Shown: piece after piece, positions 7,371-13,929 of the stretch
Layout: every line of letters begins with the position of its first letter
Position numbering within the stretch: position 1 is the stretch's first letter
From: Deltaproteobacteria bacterium
GTDB taxonomy: Bacteria > Desulfobacterota > GWC2-55-46 > DRQE01
Reading direction: 5' to 3'
DNA length: 18,513 bases
NCBI GenBank assembly: GCA_030636245.1
Contig: DAOVXI010000010.1
Location: 1-18,513 of the forward strand
The notes under the pieces: model-generated
What the model saw: the letters and a program-made list of their open reading frames with translations, nothing else
Databases searched by the model: none
What the model was told of the DNA's origin: nothing
Program-made: the position numbers and the translations under genes

Positions 7371-7404
7371 GAATGTAGTAAAAAAGGACAGGAATAGGTA
7401 AATT

Positions 7405-7629
7405 ATGGAGCTTAAGGCCTTTACGGAGCTGTCATTTCTTGTAGCAGAGCTTTGCGACAGTGCCAAACCTATGGCACGGGAGAATGCGGAGCTTAGAAAA
7501 AGCCTAGAAGAAGCGCTGGTTGAGATAAAGGATCTTAAGCAACAGGTAAGCGGCTATGGTAAGGAAAAACAGGCCGTAAAGAAAAAGGTCGATGGACTCC
7601 TTCAAAGGATCGATGGCCTGATTAGCTGA
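7405..7629 (+). CDS. Small coiled-coil protein, ZapB-like cell-division factor
   Basis: A 74-residue protein with heptad-like leucine/isoleucine spacing over most of its length (from about residue 25 to the end) and no cysteine cluster, signal peptide or membrane segment. Size, predicted coiled coil and position 10 nt before zapA suggest a ZapB-type partner that bridges ZapA/FtsZ. Similarity to ZapB by sequence cannot be judged without a search, since short coiled coils look alike. AGGAATAGG precedes the ATG. Confidence 0.6.
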   Translation: MELKAFTELSFLVAELCDSAKPMARENAELRKSLEEALVEIKDLKQQVSGYGKEKQAVKKKVDGLLQRIDGLIS

Positions 7630-7639
7630 GGAAAAGACC

Positions 7640-7912
7640 TTGAATGATTCGATGGAACTTACAATACTCGGAAGACGACTCTCGATAAAAAGCGGTGAGA
7701 GCGAAGAGTATGTACGTGAAGTCGAAAACGAACTTTTAAAAAAAATTTCGGAGGTAAAGGAGAAAACCAAAGCGGTAGGCACGTTGGATATGGCTCTTTT
7801 GGTGGCTTTGAACGTTACAGATGAGCTTATTAAGACTAGAAAACTTTTAGAAGATGTAGAGGAAAGATCGGAAGAGTTGACCAGACTTATAGAGAGGAGA
7901 ATGGCAACCTAA
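7640..7912 (+). CDS. zapA: Cell division protein ZapA, TTG start
   Basis: A 90-residue protein. The N-terminal part carries the ZapA globular pattern (ELTILGRRLSIKSGESEEYVREVENEL) and the C-terminal half is a coiled coil (DELIKTRKLLEDVEERSEEL), with the central LDMALLVALNVTDEL helix typical of the family. ZapA binds FtsZ and promotes bundling at the Z-ring. TTG at 7640 lies 8 nt after GAGGA and is preferred; the ATG at 7652, four codons on, is the alternative. Synteny with 6S RNA and the cyclo-ligase gene downstream is classical. Confidence 0.88.
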   Translation: MNDSMELTILGRRLSIKSGESEEYVREVENELLKKISEVKEKTKAVGTLDMALLVALNVTDELIKTRKLLEDVEERSEELTRLIERRMAT

Positions 7913-7917
7913 GGATT

Positions 7918-8098
7918 TTTTCCCTGCGGTGTTTGTGATCGGTCGTGATTTTTAGAACCAATAACTAAAAATAGGCGACTGGCGCTGGCCGTAGCCGACT
8001 ATGCCCCAATGAGGGTAAGTTGAAAGCGGTTAATTCCGGTTACCACCTGTAAATTACAGGTTCAAAAAAACCTCCGACACGGCACAAGCGGGGGAAGT
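7918..8098 (+). ncRNA. ssrS: 6S RNA
   Basis: This gene-free stretch between zapA and the 5-formyl-THF cyclo-ligase gene is the conserved home of 6S RNA, which sequesters sigma70-RNA polymerase, and about 180 nt is the right length. The fold is one long interrupted hairpin. The closing stem pairs 7919-7937 with 8078-8097. CGG then pairs with CCG. GATTTTTAGAACC (7947-7959) pairs with the GGTTC-plus-A-tract segment at 8059-8072. Inside lies a large open region, with smaller hairpins such as GGTAA...TTACC (8015-8044) and ACCTGT...ACAGGT (8045-8061). The ends are estimates to within a few bases. Confidence 0.78.
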
Positions 8099-8448
8099 GG
8101 TTTAACGAAGGAAAAGAAAAGAAAGTTGCAGGCGGGTTAAGGTACCCAGGTTTTAGATGTCTTGCCAAGACGGCACAGGTTGTTATCTAAGAGCTGTTAT
8201 TTATAGGCGGACATTTTATAGATGCATAAACCACCGGCTGTTTTATTTTGCCGGTCAATGCGGGTTAAAACTTAAATATGTTGATCAAAAAAAGCTTTAT
8301 TCTGAGTATTACCAATGCAGCAGGCATTGAGTTATCAAGCTGTGCATTTGTAATGCCAATAGAGGGCTTGTAAGGGGTCAGGCGGCCTCCTTGCTCTAGT
8401 GTAAGGGTCAGCATAACGCAGTTCTGCTTTACTTTCTTTTCCATTCAA
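8099..8448 (+). other. Gene-free, hairpin-rich leader between 6S RNA and the cyclo-ligase gene
   Basis: No credible ORF is present. An 8-bp stem (8151-8158 with 8185-8192, one G-U) encloses an inner hairpin GTCTT-gcc-AAGAC (8159-8171). ACCGGC (8233-8238) pairs with GCCGGT (8250-8255). CAATGC (8313-8318) pairs with GCATTG (8324-8329), and GCATT (8344-8348) with AATGC (8352-8356); these last four arms can also pair with one another. None is followed by a T-run. I recognise no known riboswitch or RNA family. It could be a long 5' leader for the cyclo-ligase mRNA or a second small RNA. Confidence 0.45.
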
Positions 8449-8449
8449 T

Positions 8450-8470
8450 CGTTCCTTTTTTGTTGGAACG
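8450..8470 (+). promoter_or_regulatory. Hairpin just upstream of the cyclo-ligase start
   Basis: CGTTCC (8450-8455) pairs with GGAACG (8465-8470) across a T-rich loop, 11 nt before the ATG at 8482. The right arm contains the GGA-rich segment that is the only Shine-Dalgarno-like sequence near the start, so folding would partly hide it. Confidence 0.45.
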
Positions 8471-8481
8471 AGCCACTATCC

Positions 8482-9084
8482 ATGCTTCCAAAAAATATGT
8501 CGGTATCTGAAGAAAAGACTCGCTTAAGAGAGAGAGTGCTTAAGAAGAGGTCTCTTATGACAGAGGAAGAACTTACCTCCTTGAGTGCGTTGGTTCAGAG
8601 TGCTTTGCTTGCAAGCCAGGAGTTCGAGGCCGCAGGGACGCTTGCCATATACTCAGGCACAAGGGGAGAGGTTATGACCGATCTTATCTTTGAGGAGGCT
8701 CGGAAGCTGGGCAAGAGCGTATGTTATCCCAGGGTGATGGGTGAGAGTGAAGAGTTAGTTTTTTTTAGTGTTGAAAAGAGAGAGGAACTAATAAAGGGTA
8801 CCTTCGGTATCCTGGAGCCAAGCGGGACTGATAAGAACGGAGAGAGCGTGAGAGAGGTTACCCCGGTCTCTATAGATCTATTCGTTATTCCCGGAGTGGC
8901 TTTTGACAAAAACGGTGGCAGACTGGGTTTTGGCGCGGGTTATTACGACAAGGTTCTGTCAGGAGTTGACACATTGGTTATCGGGCTTTGCTTTGAGTTT
9001 CAGCTTGAAGAGAAGGTTCCGACCGAAGCTCATGACGTGCCGGTGGATGTCATAATAACCGAGAGCCGCTTGATAAGGCACTAG
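8482..9084 (+). CDS. ygfA: 5-formyltetrahydrofolate cyclo-ligase (MTHFS)
   Basis: A 200-residue cytosolic enzyme that converts 5-formyl-THF to 5,10-methenyl-THF using ATP, typical for the family. Landmarks are the N-terminal basic LRERVLKKR helix, the FEAAGTLAIYSGTRGEV segment with the Ser/Gly substrate loop, and the signature GVAFDKNGGRLGFGAGYYDK (from about residue 138), which binds Mg-ATP and folate. The first ATG is chosen; ATG at 8497 is a possible shorter start. Co-location with 6S RNA upstream is conserved widely in proteobacteria, where the two are often co-transcribed. Confidence 0.93.
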   Translation: MLPKNMSVSEEKTRLRERVLKKRSLMTEEELTSLSALVQSALLASQEFEAAGTLAIYSGTRGEVMTDLIFEEARKLGKSVCYPRVMGESEELVFFSVEKREELIKGTFGILEPSGTDKNGESVREVTPVSIDLFVIPGVAFDKNGGRLGFGAGYYDKVLSGVDTLVIGLCFEFQLEEKVPTEAHDVPVDVIITESRLIRH

Positions 9085-9208
9085 ACGCTTTATCGTAAGT
9101 TGTATTGGTAAAGAATAAATATTACACGCTATATCCGTTTAAAAAAGGCCAATTCGGCCCCGGGGTGCTCGGAAGACGGCGTGTTGAGATAGGAAGGGGA
9201 GAAGGATA

Positions 9209-10777
9209 ATGGAATCATCAATGGTGATCATAATTTTAGTAAGTGCCGCGGTTGCTCTCATAGTAGGTTTTGCCGTGGGCTTCGCGATCAGTAAGAAGGT
9301 AGAGGCAGACAAAGTAAAAGCAGCCGGCGTAACATCAGGTAGCATCGTGGATGCCGCTAAAAAAGAAGCTGAGAACATAAAGAAGGAAGCAAATCTTCAG
9401 GCAAAGGACTTGCTCTATCAAAGCAAGCAGGAGCTGGAGAAAGAGAGCGGGGAGAGGCGTAAAGAGATCCAGTCTCTTGAGAAGAGGCTTCTTCATAAAG
9501 AAGAAAATCTTGATAAGAAGTTCGACTCCATAGAAAAACGAGAAAGCGAGTTTACGAGAAGAGAGCGTCATGTTGCATCAACAGAGAAGCATATAGAGGA
9601 AAAACAGCAGGAACTTAATAGGTTGGTGATAGAGCAGACAGAGAAGCTCTCCGAGGTGGCCGAGTTAAGCAGGGAAGCCGCGAAGGGTATGCTCCTTAGA
9701 GTCATGGAGGATGAGGCAAAGCTTGACGCAGGGAAGATGCTGAAGAGACTTGAGGAGGAAACACTGGCAGAGGCGGAGAAGAAGGCAAAGGATATATTGA
9801 GCCTTGCCATACAGCGCTATGCCGGCGATTATGTCGCAGAGAGGACAGTCTCGGTAGTTAACCTTCCGAGCGATGAGATGAAGGGACGCATAATAGGCCG
9901 TGAGGGACGTAACATTCGTGCCATAGAGGCCATAACCGGGATCGATATAATAATTGACGACACACCGGAGGCTGTTATCCTCTCGGGACATAACCCTGTT
10001 CGTCGTGAGGTTGCGCGTCTTGCCATAGAAAAGCTTGTAAGTGACGGGCGTATTCACCCTACGAGGATAGAAGAGGTTGTGGGCAAGGTAGAGGAAGATG
10101 TTAATAAGGCCATAGTAGAGGCTGGCGAAAGAGCCATATTTGATGTGGGTCTTCACGGCGTACACCCGGAGATACAGAAGCTTGTGGGTAAATTGAAGTT
10201 CCGTACGAGCTTTGCGCAAAACGTTTATGCTCACTCCCTGGAGGTTGCCTTTATCTGCGGCATCATGGCCTCCGAGTTGGGGCTCAACGTTAAGCAGGCC
10301 AGACGCGCGGGGCTTCTCCATGACATAGGCAAGGCCGTTGACCATGAGGTCGAGGGCTCTCACGCAACGATCGGAGCAGACCTTGCCAAGAAGTATGGCG
10401 AGAGGGGTAAGATACTTGCGGCCATTGGCCAGCATCACGACCCTCAGCCGGAGAGCATCTATGCCGTTCTCGTTCAGGCCGCTGATACTTTGAGTGCGGC
10501 ACGTCCGGGAGCAAGGCGTGAGATGTTTGAGACATACATAAAGAGGCTTGAGGATCTTGAGAGGATCGCGACAAGCTTTAAGGGTGTTGATAAGAGCTAC
10601 GCGCTTCAGGCGGGCCGCGAGATAAGGGTTATGGTCGAGGGAGGTTCTATCGATGATGCTTCGGCGACCGTACTCTCGAAAGACATAGCAAAGAAGGTCG
10701 AGCAGGAGCTTACATACCCTGGTCAGATAAAGGTTACCGTCATAAGGGAAACCAGAGCGGTAGATTACGCAAGGTAG
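9209..10777 (+). CDS. rny: Ribonuclease Y
   Basis: A 522-residue membrane-anchored endoribonuclease that starts mRNA decay. Order: N-terminal membrane segment (about residues 5-28), a long charged coiled coil (about 45-200), a KH RNA-binding domain with GRIIGREGRNIR (226-237), and an HD phosphohydrolase domain with His342 and the His371-Asp372 metal pair in LLHDIGKA. Length matches the family (about 510-520). The start has a GA-rich Shine-Dalgarno (GGGGAGAAGG) upstream. ymdB follows after 3 nt, so the two are co-transcribed. The 124-nt upstream gap holds a GGCC-AATTC-GGCC mini-hairpin but no clear promoter. Confidence 0.97.
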   Translation: MESSMVIIILVSAAVALIVGFAVGFAISKKVEADKVKAAGVTSGSIVDAAKKEAENIKKEANLQAKDLLYQSKQELEKESGERRKEIQSLEKRLLHKEENLDKKFDSIEKRESEFTRRERHVASTEKHIEEKQQELNRLVIEQTEKLSEVAELSREAAKGMLLRVMEDEAKLDAGKMLKRLEEETLAEAEKKAKDILSLAIQRYAGDYVAERTVSVVNLPSDEMKGRIIGREGRNIRAIEAITGIDIIIDDTPEAVILSGHNPVRREVARLAIEKLVSDGRIHPTRIEEVVGKVEEDVNKAIVEAGERAIFDVGLHGVHPEIQKLVGKLKFRTSFAQNVYAHSLEVAFICGIMASELGLNVKQARRAGLLHDIGKAVDHEVEGSHATIGADLAKKYGERGKILAAIGQHHDPQPESIYAVLVQAADTLSAARPGARREMFETYIKRLEDLERIATSFKGVDKSYALQAGREIRVMVEGGSIDDASATVLSKDIAKKVEQELTYPGQIKVTVIRETRAVDYAR

Positions 10778-10780
10778 GTA

Positions 10781-11572
10781 ATGGCTAAGGCTACGACAAT
10801 ACTTTATGTGGGTGATGTTATAGGAAAGCCCGGGAGGAGCGCCCTAAAGGCGGCCCTTCCGGGTCTTTCTTTAAAGTACGCCCCGGACCTTATTATAGTG
10901 AACGGCGAGAACAGTGCCGGAGGCTTTGGTATAACGCCCGCCATATTTAATGAGCTCTTGGGCCTGGGCGTTGACGTTGTTACAAGCGGCAACCACATAT
11001 GGGATAAGCGAGAAATAATAGATTATATAGATACGGCACCACGGCTTCTCCGTCCGGCTAACTACCCAATCGAGGACCCCGGCAGCGGTGTTATTGTGAC
11101 TACGCTTATGAGCAGCGGGGTAAGGGCGGCCGTTGTAAACATATCGGGCAGGGTCTTTATGGACACGATAGACTGCCCTTTTAGATCTATAGATAAGCTG
11201 TTAAAAGACATAAGGGAGGAGACCCCGGTCATCTTTGTCGATTTTCACGCTGAGGCAACAAGCGAGAAGAAGGCGATGGGTCACCACCTTGACGGTCGTG
11301 TTAGCGCTGTCATAGGCTCACATACACATGTGCAGACAAGTGATGAAGTAGTGCTCGGAGGCGGCACGGCCTACCTGACCGACGCGGGCATGACGGGTCC
11401 TGTTGATTCGGTGATCGGCATTGATAAGGATATTATAATAAAAAAGTTTTTGACCAAGATGCCCATCAGGTATGAGGTCGCTGGCGGCCGGACGCAGCTT
11501 CAGGGTGTTGTTGTTGAGGTTACTGAAGATGGCAAGGCAAGCTCCATTGAGCGGCTTTGTCTTGATATTTGA
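10781..11572 (+). CDS. ymdB: YmdB-family metallophosphoesterase (2',3'-cyclic nucleotide phosphodiesterase)
   Basis: A 263-residue dinuclear-metal phosphodiesterase of the TIGR00282/YmdB family. Metal and active-site motifs are GDVIGKPGR (Asp12), NGEN (41-44), SGNHIWD (His72), DFHAEATSEKKAMG and GSHTHVQT. The Bacillus subtilis homologue hydrolyses cyclic nucleotides and affects biofilm and sporulation decisions, partly through RNase Y. The gene begins 3 nt after rny, a conserved pairing. Its TGA stop overlaps a TTG triplet (11569-11571), which is a less likely start for the next gene. Confidence 0.95.
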   Translation: MAKATTILYVGDVIGKPGRSALKAALPGLSLKYAPDLIIVNGENSAGGFGITPAIFNELLGLGVDVVTSGNHIWDKREIIDYIDTAPRLLRPANYPIEDPGSGVIVTTLMSSGVRAAVVNISGRVFMDTIDCPFRSIDKLLKDIREETPVIFVDFHAEATSEKKAMGHHLDGRVSAVIGSHTHVQTSDEVVLGGGTAYLTDAGMTGPVDSVIGIDKDIIIKKFLTKMPIRYEVAGGRTQLQGVVVEVTEDGKASSIERLCLDI

Positions 11573-11577
11573 TCATT

Positions 11578-12072
11578 ATGAAAATAACAAAGAAAATATT
11601 TTTGAGTGTAATGACTTCGACCCTGCTGTGCCTGTTCCTGTTCTCTTCAGGCGATGCCTCTATCTATAAGGATAAAACCTATGAGATAAAGTTTGGCATT
11701 ATAGATGAGGGTCACGGGGCCGATAATGTTATCACTAGCGAAACATTACGCATACCAAAACTGCTGAGGGAGACCGGATTTGTCTTCGGCTTTATTGTTT
11801 GGAGTGAGGAAAAAGAGAACTTTAAGGTTGATGTTAAACTTGAGTTGCCTTCCCCTCCAGAGAAGGCAACCATAGACGGTGTAATGGATCTTGAAAGCTT
11901 GAACGGAGGAATGGACTTCATTTACTCCATATCGACAGAGACCGGCAGGCTGGCGTCAATGTTCACTTTTGACGATAGTGACCCTCTTGGCGAGTGGAAG
12001 ATAACGATAAAGATAGACGGAAGGGTCATTAAAGAAGTAGAGTTTACGGTCTTTGAGCCGGAGGATAATTAA
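11578..12072 (+). CDS. Secreted protein of unknown function, DUF3859-like (paralogue 1)
   Basis: A 164-residue protein. ATG at 11578 gives a clean signal peptide: Lys-rich start, hydrophobic core LSVMTSTLLCLFLF, and cleavage likely near SSGDAS. The mature part is beta-rich: YEIKFGIID, ETLRIPKLLRETGFVFGF, FKVDVKLELP, a TxTGxLxSxFxFD stretch, then DPLGEWKITIKIDGRVIK and a C-terminal FTVFEPEDN. This ending resembles what I recall of DUF3859 domains (GPW-x-I-x-I-x-D-G...FTV), so the link is tentative. A TTG at 11569 overlaps the ymdB stop and would add three residues. No cysteine follows the signal, so it is not a lipoprotein. Function unknown. Confidence 0.72.
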   Translation: MKITKKIFLSVMTSTLLCLFLFSSGDASIYKDKTYEIKFGIIDEGHGADNVITSETLRIPKLLRETGFVFGFIVWSEEKENFKVDVKLELPSPPEKATIDGVMDLESLNGGMDFIYSISTETGRLASMFTFDDSDPLGEWKITIKIDGRVIKEVEFTVFEPEDN

Positions 12073-12084
12073 GGAGGCAGGTGT

Positions 12085-12570
12085 ATGTTTAAGAAGATTA
12101 TAGTTCCGATGTTGGTCCTTGCTTTGGTTGTTTCCAGTTCACTTGTCGCAGAAGCATCGTTTCTGAAGAAAAACAAATATGAAGTGAAGTTCGGCATAAT
12201 GGATAAGAGCGTAAAAGGCGCTTATCTAGTTAAGGAAGAGACGCTTAAGATACCGAAACTCTTAAAGGAAACGGGTTTTGCTTTCGGCTTTACCGTAAGA
12301 GGCGAAGAGGATGAGAGTTTTGCGGTAGCTGTTGAGATAAAATTCCCTGAACCCCCGAAAGTTATAACGAGCCAGAGTGGCAATAGTATAGATGACACAG
12401 GCCAGAGCAATGTTCTTACCTTTTCAGCAGAGACTGATACCGGCGAGCTGTACTCAAAGTTTGGTTTTGACGAAGGTGACCCGCTTGGGAAGTATAAGAT
12501 AACGATAAGGGTCGATGGTAAGGTAATAAAAAAGATCAAGTTTACGGTCTTTGAGCCGGATAATAATTAA
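12085..12570 (+). CDS. Secreted protein of unknown function, DUF3859-like (paralogue 2)
   Basis: A 161-residue paralogue of the preceding gene, sharing YE-[IV]-KFGI-x-D, ETL-x-IPKLL-x-ETGF-x-FGF, the P-x-PP segment, TG-x-L-x-S-x-F-x-FD-x-x-DPLG-x-x-KITI-x-DG-x-VIK and FTVFEP. A signal peptide (MFKK then a hydrophobic core to about residue 20, cleavage near VAEAS) places it in the periplasm or outside. It starts 12 nt after paralogue 1 behind a perfect AAGGAGG, much stronger than the site of the first copy, so expression may differ. It is likely in one transcript with paralogue 1. Function unknown. Confidence 0.8.
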   Translation: MFKKIIVPMLVLALVVSSSLVAEASFLKKNKYEVKFGIMDKSVKGAYLVKEETLKIPKLLKETGFAFGFTVRGEEDESFAVAVEIKFPEPPKVITSQSGNSIDDTGQSNVLTFSAETDTGELYSKFGFDEGDPLGKYKITIRVDGKVIKKIKFTVFEPDNN

Positions 12571-12587
12571 GGTATATTTAATTAACC

Positions 12588-13805
12588 ATGAAAAGCGCGA
12601 AAGAACAACTTGATATTATAAAACGCGGTGCCGTTGATGTTATTGATGAGGGCGAGTTTACCTCAAGGCTTGAGAAATCCATGAAGGAAGGAAAGCCCCT
12701 CAGGGTAAAGGCAGGCTTTGACCCCACGGCTCCGGACCTTCATATAGGTCATACTGTCTTGATCGAGAAGCTTCGGGAGTTCCAGGAGCTTGGGCATCAC
12801 ATCCTGCTTTTGATAGGCGACTTCACGGCTCTGATCGGCGACCCCACGGGTAAGAATGAGACCCGTAAGCCTCTCACAAGAAAAGAGATCGAGAAGAACT
12901 CCGAGACTTACAAGGAGCAGGTCTTCAAGGTCCTGGATAAGGACAAGACCGAGATAGTTTATAACTCGGAGTGGATGGATAAGATGAGCGCAAGCGACTT
13001 AATAGAGATCAGTGCGAAGCATACCGTCGCGAGGATGCTTGAAAGGGACGACTTCAGCAAAAGGTACAAGGGAGGGCGTCCAATTGCTGTGCATGAATTT
13101 CTGTATCCGATAGTTCAGGGTTATGACTCGGTTGCCTTAAAGGCTGATGTTGAGCTTGGGGGAACGGATCAGCTATTTAACCTTCTGGTCGGAAGGAACC
13201 TTCAAAAAGAGTATGGGCAACCGCCACAATGCGTGCTTACGATGCCCATACTTGAGGGAACGGATGGTGTGCAGAAGATGAGCAAGTCGCTCGATAACTA
13301 CATTGGCATAACCGATACGCCAAAAGAGATCTTCGGCAAGGTGATGAGCATAAGCGATACCCTTATGCACCGCTACTATGACCTCCTGAGCCGCGGTAGC
13401 GCCGTAAGGATAAGTGATATAAAGAGTGGCAAGGTGCACCCAAAGGAAGCGAAGGTGGAGCTCGCTTTGGAGATAACCGAGCGTTTTCATAGTAGAGACG
13501 AAGCAGAAAAGGCAAAAGAGGACTTTGACTCGCTCTTTAAGAAAAAAGCAGTTCCGGATGACATAGAACTTAAAGTGATATATATCGAAGGTGATAGTGT
13601 CCCGCTCCCGAATGTAATGGTCGAGTCATCTTTGTCGGAGAGCACATCCGCGGCAAGAAGGGATATTAAAGGCGGTGGGGTCAAGGTTGACGGAGAGAAG
13701 GTTGCCGATGCCAAGCAAGCGTTGTCGCTTTCTTTTGGGAAAGAACATTTGATTCAGCGCGGCAAGAGACATTTTGTTAAGGTTAGGGTCGAGAAGAAGA
13801 AATAA
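12588..13805 (+). CDS. tyrS: Tyrosyl-tRNA synthetase
   Basis: A 405-residue class I aminoacyl-tRNA synthetase that charges tRNA-Tyr. The Rossmann-fold signatures are HIGH (52-55, in DPTAPDLHIGHT) and KMSKS (230-234), with VQGYDSVALKADVELGGTDQ for tyrosine recognition and a C-terminal S4 RNA-binding domain (about 345-405). The motif style fits the second bacterial TyrRS group, of about 400-420 residues. It begins 17 nt after the second secreted-protein gene; the Shine-Dalgarno (AAGG) is far from the ATG. Its 3' end is copied in tandem just downstream. Confidence 0.97.
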   Translation: MKSAKEQLDIIKRGAVDVIDEGEFTSRLEKSMKEGKPLRVKAGFDPTAPDLHIGHTVLIEKLREFQELGHHILLLIGDFTALIGDPTGKNETRKPLTRKEIEKNSETYKEQVFKVLDKDKTEIVYNSEWMDKMSASDLIEISAKHTVARMLERDDFSKRYKGGRPIAVHEFLYPIVQGYDSVALKADVELGGTDQLFNLLVGRNLQKEYGQPPQCVLTMPILEGTDGVQKMSKSLDNYIGITDTPKEIFGKVMSISDTLMHRYYDLLSRGSAVRISDIKSGKVHPKEAKVELALEITERFHSRDEAEKAKEDFDSLFKKKAVPDDIELKVIYIEGDSVPLPNVMVESSLSESTSAARRDIKGGGVKVDGEKVADAKQALSLSFGKEHLIQRGKRHFVKVRVEKKK

Positions 13806-13916
13806 ATGTTTTAATCATTAAAGGGCCTTTGGCCCCAAAGGGGCAAGAGACATTTTGTTAAAGTTAAGATTGAGAAGAAGTAGTAGCGTCGTAATCTATT
13901 AAAGGGCCCTTGGCCC
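13761..13916 (+). repeat. Tandem duplication of the tyrS 3' end (two 75-bp units, period 81)
   Basis: Unit 1 (13761-13835) covers the last tyrS codons, the stop and a GGGCC-TTT-GGCCC hairpin. Unit 2 (13842-13916) repeats it without gaps, 58 of 75 bases identical. Unit 2 keeps the coding tail (GCAAGAGACATTTTGTTAA) but lies outside the gene. Each unit ends in the same GC-rich hairpin (GGGCC-CTT-GGCCC in unit 2), so the gap before the next gene has two hairpins in series, neither followed by a T-run on the + strand. Confidence 0.9.
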
Positions 13917-13929
13917 GGTTAACGCATCA

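Noticed and set aside
8222..8275. 17-codon ORF (ATG at 8222) in the gene-free leader
   Set aside because: It has no Shine-Dalgarno and no recognisable sequence, and it overlaps a hairpin.
8099..8448. tRNA or tmRNA gene downstream of 6S RNA
   Set aside because: I found no T-loop consensus, CCA-proximal acceptor stem or tag-peptide frame; the nested hairpin at 8151-8192 is too short for a cloverleaf.
9665..10438. 257-codon minus-strand open frame opposite rny
   Set aside because: It overlaps the KH and HD domains of RNase Y, which are unmistakable, and resembles no family.
13821..13835. GGGCC-TTT-GGCCC hairpin as the intrinsic terminator of tyrS
   Set aside because: No T-run follows on the + strand; I kept it only as part of the tandem repeat.
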